Of a DNA stretch of 41,938 nt, positions 24,926 through 33,574 are shown one piece after another. The notes under the pieces are model-generated. The model had not been told where the DNA came from. It did not search any database and saw nothing but the letters and a program-made list of their open reading frames with translations. Made by a program: the position numbers and the translations under genes. Each line of letters begins with the position of its first letter. Position 1 is the stretch's first letter. Source of the stretch: Calditrichota bacterium (GTDB lineage: Bacteria; Electryoneota; AABM5-125-24; Hatepunaeales; Hatepunaeaceae); the NCBI GenBank assembly GCA_018644935.1, contig JABGPL010000033.1, positions 1-41,938 on the forward strand, read 5' to 3'.

Positions 24926-27805
24926 GTGATAAAGTTAAAAAATAAATATTTATTCACAGGTAAAGTGATCATTTGCCTCTTGCTGCTCGTTCAACTTGCC
25001 GTTGCAGAATCAGATAATAATATCCATATCGCCACAGTCGGTGACATGTCCGGAAAAGACAATAAGGCTGGCGAATCACTGGTTCGAGGCATTAACCTCT
25101 ATCTGAACGAGATCAATGAAAATGGTGGAATTAATGGGAGGGAGGTCGTTCTTGACATATATGATGATGAAAATGATTCTCTCCTCGCCAGGGAAAGAGC
25201 GTTAGAGATTGTCAAGGACAACCGTGCAATTGCGGTAATAGGACACCATTACAGCTCATGCTCAATTTATGCCGGGGAAGTATACAAAGAAAATGGTATC
25301 CCAGCCATTACTCCATACTCTACAGTTGTTGATGTTACTCCCAGCAACGATTGGTATTTCAGAAATACGTTTAATGATAATCTTCAAGGTAGCTTTCTGG
25401 CTAACTATGTAAATAAAATCATAAAAAAAGATCGAATTTGCATTATCCAGGAAGACCTGCCTTATGGTTCTTTCCTCGCAGATGTATTCACAGAGACATC
25501 TCAATCATTTGACATCGAAATGGAATATAACTTCCGTTTCGAGGTGAATGATCCAAACCTTGACATTACTCTCGAAAACATCGTAAATGAGTTAAAATCT
25601 TCCGGTTTCCCTGGTGTTGTTTTTCTGTCAACTCATGCTGCTGAAGGGGTTAAACTTGTCAAACTCATCAAAGATGCTGACCTCAAAAATCTGATTGTTG
25701 TTCCCGCAGCATTTGCTTCCGAATCATTTTATCTCGGATTCTCTGAATTTTCAAAAGAGAAGCAAGCTCCCGGTTATTACTCAAATGGAGTCTACGTATC
25801 CAGCCCCCTTCTTTATGATAGTGCAGATGAAGCCACAATACATTTTAAAGAAAAGTACGTTCACACTTATGATTCTGAACCTGATTGGCGCCCAGCATTT
25901 TCTTATGATGCTGCTAAAGTTATAATTCAAGCAATTTTAAGTACTGATGTTGTAGTTAAAGAAGCCTCATTAAGGGAAGATCGCCAAAAAATCAGAGATT
26001 ATCTTGCCGGCCTGAATGATATCAAGGATGCAATTCCCGGTGTAACCGGTTATAATTATTTCAATGAAGATGGAGACCGAGAAAAACCAATCTTCATTGG
26101 CATGTATCGCAATGGTAAAGCTATATCAGCATTGACACAGTTTCGAGAAATTCGAGATATCCATGAGATCTATGATATAAATAAAGCTGTTAAAGATGGC
26201 AAGGTTACATTAGTCGAGGGTCGATATTTATACAAGACCGATGTGGTCTATACGGCAATAACCTTAAACGAAATCACTAAGCCAAATTTTTTTGATTATA
26301 CCTGCTTATTGGACTTCGACCTATGGTTCAGATACACAAGTGATATTGATATAGAGAATATCGAATTCATTAATGCTGTTGGAGATATCGATATTGGTGA
26401 ACCAGTCGAGGAATATGTTAACAGGGAGTTTTTCTATCGACGGTATAATGTCAAAGGTGAATTTAGAACTGATTTCTTTTCAATACCACCACCCTATGGC
26501 AAGCATATACTTGGGATTAACTTCCGCCATCGTTCATTAACAAGGAATAATTTAATATTCGTCACTGACCTTGTGGGGATGGGAATAACTGAAGGAAGAG
26601 ATCCGATAGATCAAATGATACAAACTCAGGTGCTCAGTCCCGGTCATGGCTGGATATTGGATAAAGTTAGGATTTATCAGGATTTAGTTGATATCAGCAC
26701 AATGGGGAGACCCGAATTTATAAACATTCCAAGTGGAATGGTTGATTACTCACGCTTTAATTTTGGCGTTCTCGTTAAGGAGGATACCATTGGGGTCAGG
26801 ACTGCTCTTCCAAGTGCACAGGGATTGTTCTTTTTGTTTTTCAGTGGTGCAGTATCCCTAATCCTTTTCATCCTCGTCAGAAAAATTCACTCGAATTTCG
26901 CATTACGAATTATCTGGGGGGTTCAATCTTTCTTTACCATCTTGTTACTATTATCTGCTGAAGCGGTTTTTGTGAGAGGTGTCGCAGGAGCAGTAGGAAA
27001 AACTTATTTGAGTGTTCTGAAGTTCACATTTGACGTTGCATGGTGGTTCGTCCCTACATGCATGATTATAATTGGAATCGACAGATTCCTTTGGAAACCG
27101 TTAGAAGAACGGACTCAACAGATTATTCCTACGCTGATTAGAAGGATAGTTGGAATAGTTCTCGTCTGTTTGGCTTTTTTTGGGGTAATCACTTTCGTTC
27201 TCGACTTTGCAGCAACAGGCTTATTGGCTACTTCTGTTCTGCTCGCTATAATCATCGGCCTCTTGATTAAGGTAAATATATCAGACGTCATCGCTGGGGT
27301 TGCAATAAATGTAGAAAGATCTTTCAGGATTGGGGATTGGATTAAAATAGATTCGAGCGTAGAAGGACAAGTCATTGACATAAACTGGCGAACTACCCGA
27401 ATTGAAACTTTTTTTGGAAACACAATAAGTCTTCCAAACAGTAAAGCCTCCGAAGCAGTTATTGAGAATTTTGATCTCCCGGAAAGCCTTTATTGGGCAG
27501 GGCTTACAATTCACGTTGAAGCGCACCATGCTCCAGATAAGATAAAGAAGATTCTCAACACAGCGGCTCTTGCGACTGAAGGTATTATTGGTGAGCCCTG
27601 GATCAGATTTATGGGTGTGAATTCGTGGTCAGCTGAATATTGGGTAAGAATGCAGATTGATGACATGAAACAACGTTATCTATATAGCGAAAAATTATGG
27701 AAAAGCTGCCTTACTCATCTCGAAAACAAGGAAATCAAACCTGCTGTACAGCGCCATGAGATTAAGATGATAAGCGGTTGGGGTGGAGGAGCAGATAATC
27801 TATAG
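24926..27805 (+). CDS. Periplasmic-binding / Cys-loop-ECD-like / MscS channel fusion
   Basis: A 959-residue apparent ligand-gated channel. I chose GTG at 24926: GGGGAGA lies 7 bases upstream and it gives a clean signal peptide (VIKLKNKYLFTG, core, cut near AVAES); a TTG at 24830 is longer. Residues about 30-400 are a type I periplasmic-binding domain of the LivK kind (IATVGDMSGKDNKAGESLVR; AIAVIGHHYSSCS; IPAITPYST). Residues about 430-625 are beta-rich and resemble pentameric-channel ligand domains (LLDFDLWFRYTSDIDIENIE, VKGEFRTDFFSIPPPYGKHI). About five membrane helices follow from residue 632. The last, at about 764-785 (LLATSVLLAIIIGLLIK), runs into the MscS signature ERSFRIGDWIKI ... ISLPNS and a cytoplasmic MscS beta domain. 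Five helices put that domain inside the cell, which is consistent. Confidence 0.88.
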   Translation: MIKLKNKYLFTGKVIICLLLLVQLAVAESDNNIHIATVGDMSGKDNKAGESLVRGINLYLNEINENGGINGREVVLDIYDDENDSLLARERALEIVKDNRAIAVIGHHYSSCSIYAGEVYKENGIPAITPYSTVVDVTPSNDWYFRNTFNDNLQGSFLANYVNKIIKKDRICIIQEDLPYGSFLADVFTETSQSFDIEMEYNFRFEVNDPNLDITLENIVNELKSSGFPGVVFLSTHAAEGVKLVKLIKDADLKNLIVVPAAFASESFYLGFSEFSKEKQAPGYYSNGVYVSSPLLYDSADEATIHFKEKYVHTYDSEPDWRPAFSYDAAKVIIQAILSTDVVVKEASLREDRQKIRDYLAGLNDIKDAIPGVTGYNYFNEDGDREKPIFIGMYRNGKAISALTQFREIRDIHEIYDINKAVKDGKVTLVEGRYLYKTDVVYTAITLNEITKPNFFDYTCLLDFDLWFRYTSDIDIENIEFINAVGDIDIGEPVEEYVNREFFYRRYNVKGEFRTDFFSIPPPYGKHILGINFRHRSLTRNNLIFVTDLVGMGITEGRDPIDQMIQTQVLSPGHGWILDKVRIYQDLVDISTMGRPEFINIPSGMVDYSRFNFGVLVKEDTIGVRTALPSAQGLFFLFFSGAVSLILFILVRKIHSNFALRIIWGVQSFFTILLLLSAEAVFVRGVAGAVGKTYLSVLKFTFDVAWWFVPTCMIIIGIDRFLWKPLEERTQQIIPTLIRRIVGIVLVCLAFFGVITFVLDFAATGLLATSVLLAIIIGLLIKVNISDVIAGVAINVERSFRIGDWIKIDSSVEGQVIDINWRTTRIETFFGNTISLPNSKASEAVIENFDLPESLYWAGLTIHVEAHHAPDKIKKILNTAALATEGIIGEPWIRFMGVNSWSAEYWVRMQIDDMKQRYLYSEKLWKSCLTHLENKEIKPAVQRHEIKMISGWGGGADNL

Positions 27806-27838
27806 GTCTCGCTAGGTAGGATTGTCAACTTTGAATTA

Positions 27839-28669
27839 CTAAAATGTCAGCTTTATTCCATTTGTAACATTAAGGTCGTAGTCTTCCAATCCCGCAGATG
27901 GTTGACTGTCATAACGGTATTTAAGAGCTGTCGAGAATGTGAAGTGCTCTGACATTTCCACATTCAGACTGCTCTCCATAATAAAACGGAAATCAGCCGG
28001 ATCACTCATATCTGGCTGAAAATAACCTGTAGTTAAAAGATTTATGTTTTCCTTTAAATCACAACCTCCTGTGATATAATTACTGGATCGGAGGATGTTT
28101 TTGTCTGCTTCGGACGAAATGGTGTTTTGCTCTCCCTCGTACATAACTCCTAATCCAAGATGAAGTGATAAAGCTTCAGACTTATCTAACAGATGAATTC
28201 TGAAACCACCTCCCAGCAATCTCCTCAATTTCAGATTGAGGAATTTGTTCCACTCTATTTGCGCAAACATTTCGGTCGTGACGTACTTGGAAGTTCTCCG
28301 CATCCCTCGTATATGAATAAAGGATTTGTTAAGAAACTCGGTTTCATCCTTTTCGGCAATTTTTAAACTTGCAACCGCGAAAGATTGGTAAATTCCTTCC
28401 CAATAATCGAGTCGAATTCCTGCCCCATAACTAACGAAATTGGTGTTTCCCTTCTTCAGATCAAGGTCAAACGATCCGGTCGTTTTCAAACCACACTCGA
28501 CCTCAGCCTTTCGCATCGTTTCAGTGTTAACTTGCGCTGACGTATTCCCATTGAAAATCAGGAGGAACAACAGGATGCATTGAGTGGAATATTTGGAACA
28601 TGATTTCCAAGATTTTACAATTCTCCAGAATTTACTGATCAATTTCACACAATAGGTCTTAAATATCAT
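27839..28669 (-). CDS. DUF481-like outer-membrane beta-barrel protein
   Basis: A 276-residue protein with an extended N-region, a signal peptide (CILLFLLIFNGNTSAQ) and then alternating beta strands ending in an aromatic residue (GIKLTF), as for outer-membrane insertion. The spacing of strands and the segments RRLLGGGFRIHLLDKSEALS and LHLGLGVMYEGEQNT match the DUF481/YdiY-like pattern. Its ATG overlaps the previous gene's stop by four bases (ATGA), so translation is probably coupled. Last gene of a four-gene operon; its stop is 34 bases from the convergent MscS-fusion gene. Function unknown; it may be the outer-membrane component of the locus. Confidence 0.7.
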   Translation of the reverse strand: MIFKTYCVKLISKFWRIVKSWKSCSKYSTQCILLFLLIFNGNTSAQVNTETMRKAEVECGLKTTGSFDLDLKKGNTNFVSYGAGIRLDYWEGIYQSFAVASLKIAEKDETEFLNKSFIHIRGMRRTSKYVTTEMFAQIEWNKFLNLKLRRLLGGGFRIHLLDKSEALSLHLGLGVMYEGEQNTISSEADKNILRSSNYITGGCDLKENINLLTTGYFQPDMSDPADFRFIMESSLNVEMSEHFTFSTALKYRYDSQPSAGLEDYDLNVTNGIKLTF

Positions 28670-30450
28670 TTTTTGTGCCGCCCTGGACCCAACTCGCGAT
28701 TTTTTAACTTCTTGCGAAGGGTGTTCTGGAGCTCTTTTTGAACTATTCTTTTTAGTTGTTTTCGTATAAATTTTTGGCTGGGTAGCAAAACAAAAGCTAG
28801 TGCCACATTCATTATTACCTTGAAAAATCCAATCCCGGCAGAGAACACTCCTAAAAAAGGTCCCATTAACACTATTGTGTACTTGAAAATGATAATCACA
28901 ACAATATTAGTTAGGCTATCCGACAGTTTTTGAGCCTTCCCATATCGACTGAGATAACCAGATATAAACAGCAGCGTCAGGATAAAAGCGATTTGTGAAG
29001 CATAAAACCACCACGCTTCAAACCAGGGAGTCTTGATAGTGAAGGAATAAGTTGCCTCAGCACTAATATCACCATTTGCATTTCTGGCTCGAACATGAAA
29101 AGTGTAATCTCCCCAATACAGGTTGGTAAACTCTCTCCTCGTACGATTTGACCATTTTAGCCAGTCATCTTCCAATCCCTCAAGATATGTCTGGTATTCA
29201 ATTTTTTCTATATCTTTATAATAAGTAGAAGAGTACGAAATTCTGAAGGCATTATCATCAAAGGGAAATACTCCGAGTAATAAATCCGCTTGTTCTAAAA
29301 CCTGTACACCACCCACCGTTTTATAATAAGCACCTCCAAATATCAGCGAATCGTATTTGGTACTAACGATTTGACGAATAACAGTTGTGAAGATTGCCTC
29401 TGATCTGCCAGATATACCCGAAGTATCCTGATTCGAAACATCCCGGTCACTCTGATTTGAAAATCCTGAAGCACAATCAAGATTAATGAAAGAAATACCA
29501 TCACCCGAACATAGCCAAATATTACCTTTATCATCTGTACTCAAAGCGAGAACATTATCGGAAACCAATCCGTTTGATTGTTTTAAATGGTATTTGATCT
29601 CTCCACTTGAATCTAAAATAAAACAACCGTTCTTAATCGTCCCAAAAGCAATACAATTATTACTAAGTAACGCCGCACTCTTTATTTCGAGTCCCATGAA
29701 TATACCAAGATCTAGTTCAGGCAAAGCTGAGAATGATTCTAGTCCAAACTGATCGTCCTTTCCATCATGTGTAACTATTCTGCCATCAGGCAACACAATA
29801 ATTATCTTGTCATTGATATAAGGCAGCATCAAGTAAGACCTAAAATCACCGCTTTCCAATTTTGGTTCAAGGATGCCATTCTTCAAATGCAGTAATCCCT
29901 TAGCTCCATCAATTACATTAAGGGAATTATCTATACAGACAGCGCTGAAGTAGTAATCTTCAGATTCAATCACATTAATTCTGTCATTGTGCAGGATATA
30001 CATCAGCTTGTCGGCTAAGAAAACAATGCCCTCAGAAGTGAACTGGATAGAGAATATCTCATCTGATGAATGCTGGAACGCTTCAGGTATTTTATCTCTG
30101 AAAGAGATATAGTCCATGCTCCCCTCTACCCCAGGAGCCAGGAAGCCGATCTCACCTTCACCACCTACATAGATTCTACCTTTTTCATCAAGCTCAAGAC
30201 AATGCACACCTGAGCTATCCGGCAATGTAATGAGATGCCAGGTATTTCCGTCAAATTCGAGAATTCCATCCGAGTTACCGAAATACATAATCCCACGTCT
30301 ATCCTGTACTACTGCCCAGTTCTGACTGCTGGCATGGTATTCATCTGGAGTAAAGTTCCTTATGTAAATGTCAGAGGTTGTCGATTCGGCAGACTCACAA
30401 GGTGTGTAACTTATCAGAATGATTAATACTATCAGTAAGTTTTTTAGCAT
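28666..30450 (-). CDS. Propeller/Y_Y_Y sensor protein with C-terminal membrane helices, no kinase
   Basis: A 594-residue protein. After a signal peptide (MLKNLLIVLIILISYTPCES), residues about 20-330 carry two-component-regulator propeller repeats (WAVVQDRRGIMYFGNSDGIL; ALSTDDKGNIWLCSGDGI). A Y_Y_Y domain follows (about 395-465: YQTYLEGLEDDWLKWSNRTR, FTNLYWGDYTFHVRARN). In hybrid two-component proteins this layout leads through one helix to a histidine kinase; here there are instead about three membrane helices (about 475-575) and a basic tail, with no HisKA or ATPase motifs. I used the ATG at 30450; a TTG at 30465 would overlap the upstream gene. It probably senses periplasmic ligands and signals through a partner. 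Confidence 0.82.
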   Translation of the reverse strand: MLKNLLIVLIILISYTPCESAESTTSDIYIRNFTPDEYHASSQNWAVVQDRRGIMYFGNSDGILEFDGNTWHLITLPDSSGVHCLELDEKGRIYVGGEGEIGFLAPGVEGSMDYISFRDKIPEAFQHSSDEIFSIQFTSEGIVFLADKLMYILHNDRINVIESEDYYFSAVCIDNSLNVIDGAKGLLHLKNGILEPKLESGDFRSYLMLPYINDKIIIVLPDGRIVTHDGKDDQFGLESFSALPELDLGIFMGLEIKSAALLSNNCIAFGTIKNGCFILDSSGEIKYHLKQSNGLVSDNVLALSTDDKGNIWLCSGDGISFINLDCASGFSNQSDRDVSNQDTSGISGRSEAIFTTVIRQIVSTKYDSLIFGGAYYKTVGGVQVLEQADLLLGVFPFDDNAFRISYSSTYYKDIEKIEYQTYLEGLEDDWLKWSNRTRREFTNLYWGDYTFHVRARNANGDISAEATYSFTIKTPWFEAWWFYASQIAFILTLLFISGYLSRYGKAQKLSDSLTNIVVIIIFKYTIVLMGPFLGVFSAGIGFFKVIMNVALAFVLLPSQKFIRKQLKRIVQKELQNTLRKKLKNRELGPGRHKK

Positions 30451-30457
30451 AGTGACT

Positions 30458-33400
30458 CTACTCAACTCTGATTGTGATAGACTTCTGACTGCGATTGCTT
30501 ACCTGATCAAAAGCAATAACATCAATTTTAAAATTTTTCCCCGCTCTGAAGTTGGTAAGTGGTTTTCGATAAAGCTTTTCTTTACCATCGTTAATCTTAT
30601 ACACTACCCTTTCCACGCCAGTGAAATCATCATTTGTGGATATATAAATCATGTCATCTTCTGAGAGGACGATCTCACCATTCTTTCCTGTCTTTGCTCC
30701 ACCACTATAGGTAATGTCAATATCAGGCGGTTTGTTATCAACAAACAATTCAAAGCTAGATATTTCTTCTCTATTCTTCACTCTGTCGGTCGCCCAATAC
30801 TCAATTTCATGGAGACCATCACGGGCAATTTGAAGTGGATTCGAGTACTTCACTGGTTTTCCGTTATCAAATCGATGTTGAATCTGGCGAACACCTGATT
30901 CCTTATCAATAGAAGATAAAACAAGCTGTGTTTCAGAATTCACATAAAGCTGATTTGGGCTTTGGAATACTACTCCGTCAAGGCGGAATCTGGTCTCTGG
31001 CGGAGCTAAGTCAAGGTATAGAACCTCCGTCTGTCGGTTACTGGTGTTACCTGATAGGTCTGTACTGCTGAAAGAAATGGTGTGCTTACTACCGGTTTCA
31101 GGTAATTGGAAAGCAGATGTGTATGCAACAGATTTCCCTCCATTGATCTGATAATTTATAGATTGTACACCTGTCTCCTGCTCAGATGCTGTCAACCTGA
31201 TCCGAACGTTCCTATGGACAAATTTAAGATTGTTGTTTTCACTTTTGTCTCCAAGTAGTGTATAAACGACTCCGGGCGGTGAGTGATCTAAAATAAATGT
31301 GAGGGACTTTGTTTTCTCAACATTTCCGACGTTATCGACTGAATGATAGGAAAGTGTGTGACTCCCCTCAGAAAGATTCTGAAAGCTGGTTGAAGATAAT
31401 GGCTTGTTGTAACTACGCTGGTCTTCCTCGTCAAAATGGTAAAAGACATTCTTAGTTCCACAGAGATTATCGGAAGTACTAAGAGTTACAATGGTTCTGG
31501 ATGAAAATGTATTCCCATAGTACGAACCACTAATCACATGTTTCGTCTTGGGTGAAGTAATATCCACTATAAATTCAGTCTCGTGAATCTCTTCGGTATT
31601 ACCAACGCTATCCACAGAATTATATAACAATTTGTAGACTTTCTCGCGTGAGAAGAAGTCCAATGGCTGTTGATATAAACCAAACTCTGAACCATCAATT
31701 GAAAAGAGTATCTTTTGAAGACCTGATCGGATACCGTTTCTATTATCATCTGCCTCAAGATCAACTATCAACCCAGGACCGAAATATGTATTCCCACCAC
31801 TTTTAAACTTTTTTGCTCCAGTAAATTTAGACGAGCTTTTTGGAGCTTCACCATCAATATTAACTCGAAATGACACCGGCTCAGCTGTAGCTTTAACCGA
31901 AATGACATTGGTCCCCATTCGATCAAAATACATTGGTTGTGTATCTTTTGTAATCAGGCTACTCATATCTAAAAGAAATGATCTTGCAGTATCATCTGGC
32001 GAGGCAGAAATTTTTAAGTAGAAGGGTAGCCCTGTTGAGCCCATTAATCCCTTGCCTTCAGCTTCAATCCACAGTTTCCGATGTTTCAATTCAGGTGTGA
32101 CAGCATTTGTCAACTTTGGGCTGTTATCAACTCTAATCCACAGTTCTCCTGGCTTTTCGCGGTTATTTACACGATCAATGGCAAAGTATGTTAATCTATA
32201 GTTTCCATCACTTTCAAATGATATTGGTTTATCATAAATCAATCCATTGTTATCATTTACTCCATATCTGATCTCTTTTATTCCCGATTCCATATCAGAA
32301 GTCACCAGAGAAATTTTTGTCTCTTTGGTGACAATGATTGTATCCACATTCCAGAAAACTGTTCCGGTCGCATCATAATCGGTTTCAGGAGCAGTCAGGT
32401 CCATGTAAACTCTCTTTACCTGTCTCTTACTCATGTTTTGAACTTTATCGACTGCAAAATACCCAATCTTGTGAATTCCACTCTCATTGGGTATGTCGAA
32501 TTGTTTAGTATAGATCCTCTGGGAGTCCTGATCAACCTGAAAATATGTTGTTGTTGCTCCTGGCCGATTATCAAAGGTTGATAGGCTAATTGAGGTCTTT
32601 CCGGAGACAAAAACGGTATGTTCCGTTACGTCCTTATCACCTTCGATTGAAAGAACGATTTCTGGTGGAGTTGAATCATGGTAAAAAGCATAGACGTGTC
32701 TTTCACCAACATTATCAACATTATCTACAGCATGAAATTGGAGTGTATGTTCACCATCCGAGAGCTTTTCAACGGAAATTTCTCTACCGTATATCATCTC
32801 CTCTCCTTCGTCAATCCGGTAAAGGATATTCCTAACTCCGGACAGATTATCAGTGCTGGATAGAGCAATTGTTGCACTTGAAGATAGGTTGGTCCCGTCG
32901 AATATACCTTTTACATGAAATTCGGATAAAGGTGGAGTTACATCTACAAAGAACTTGGTTGATTTTATTGCCTCAACATTCCCAACATTATCAACTGAGT
33001 AAAATTGAAAATGGTGTTTTGCGTCCGAGGTGAAATCAAATGACAATTCGCTTATTAAGCTAAATTCGTCTCCTCTCCTGGAAAGGTAGGTCCCCTGCAC
33101 ACCAGAAAGTTGGTCAAAACTTGTTAATGAGAAGGCGAGATTTGGTCCGTAATACATAGATTGGGAAGAGCTGTACTTAACACTTCCTTCAAAATTCGCT
33201 GTTGTTGAAGGGGCTGAACCGTCTGCATAGACTAAATATTGTTGTGACTCAGAATCACCAGAAAGTGGGTTTCTAAAGGTGTTCTTTCCTTCAGACAACT
33301 GCAATGGACTTGCATTTTCTTTTGATTTCTCATCATAAAGTGGAATCGATTTAGTTGAATCGTCCGGCGACATAGAGATGTGAAGATAAGTTTGTGCTGC

Positions 33401-33574
33401 TTCCGGCACATACAGAGTACCACTCTCATCAACATAAATACGCTTCTCATGTTTGAGTGGATAAACCGCAGATGAATCCTGGCTAAAAACACTCCCGATC
33501 AATAGAAATGAAACGATTAGAAAAACAAGGAGACACCTGAGTACATTACAGTCTGGTGAAATACCCGGTTTCAT
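30458..33574 (-). CDS. OmpL47-type repeat protein, internally duplicated
   Basis: A 1038-residue exported protein (signal peptide ending LLIGSVFSQ). It has two similar halves. Each begins with a conserved module (LKHEKRIYVDESGTLYVPEA near residue 35; LKHRKLWIEAEGKG near 496; both followed by an ASPDD segment) and continues with Ig-like repeats of about 95 residues. Each repeat holds a SSxDxxSGVxxIxYxIDxG core, then FxxDxxxPxT. I count about nine repeats. This is the OmpL47-like pattern seen in surface adhesins, and no enzyme motif is visible. The ATG at 33574 has AGGA 6 bases upstream and overlaps the previous stop by one base (TGATG). A TTG at 33577 is the longer reading. Confidence 0.85.
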   Translation of the reverse strand: MKPGISPDCNVLRCLLVFLIVSFLLIGSVFSQDSSAVYPLKHEKRIYVDESGTLYVPEAAQTYLHISMSPDDSTKSIPLYDEKSKENASPLQLSEGKNTFRNPLSGDSESQQYLVYADGSAPSTTANFEGSVKYSSSQSMYYGPNLAFSLTSFDQLSGVQGTYLSRRGDEFSLISELSFDFTSDAKHHFQFYSVDNVGNVEAIKSTKFFVDVTPPLSEFHVKGIFDGTNLSSSATIALSSTDNLSGVRNILYRIDEGEEMIYGREISVEKLSDGEHTLQFHAVDNVDNVGERHVYAFYHDSTPPEIVLSIEGDKDVTEHTVFVSGKTSISLSTFDNRPGATTTYFQVDQDSQRIYTKQFDIPNESGIHKIGYFAVDKVQNMSKRQVKRVYMDLTAPETDYDATGTVFWNVDTIIVTKETKISLVTSDMESGIKEIRYGVNDNNGLIYDKPISFESDGNYRLTYFAIDRVNNREKPGELWIRVDNSPKLTNAVTPELKHRKLWIEAEGKGLMGSTGLPFYLKISASPDDTARSFLLDMSSLITKDTQPMYFDRMGTNVISVKATAEPVSFRVNIDGEAPKSSSKFTGAKKFKSGGNTYFGPGLIVDLEADDNRNGIRSGLQKILFSIDGSEFGLYQQPLDFFSREKVYKLLYNSVDSVGNTEEIHETEFIVDITSPKTKHVISGSYYGNTFSSRTIVTLSTSDNLCGTKNVFYHFDEEDQRSYNKPLSSTSFQNLSEGSHTLSYHSVDNVGNVEKTKSLTFILDHSPPGVVYTLLGDKSENNNLKFVHRNVRIRLTASEQETGVQSINYQINGGKSVAYTSAFQLPETGSKHTISFSSTDLSGNTSNRQTEVLYLDLAPPETRFRLDGVVFQSPNQLYVNSETQLVLSSIDKESGVRQIQHRFDNGKPVKYSNPLQIARDGLHEIEYWATDRVKNREEISSFELFVDNKPPDIDITYSGGAKTGKNGEIVLSEDDMIYISTNDDFTGVERVVYKINDGKEKLYRKPLTNFRAGKNFKIDVIAFDQVSNRSQKSITIRVE

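Noticed and set aside
32590..32863. Two overlapping frames antisense to the OmpL47 protein
   Set aside because: They are shadows of the repeat-rich coding frame; no ribosome sites.
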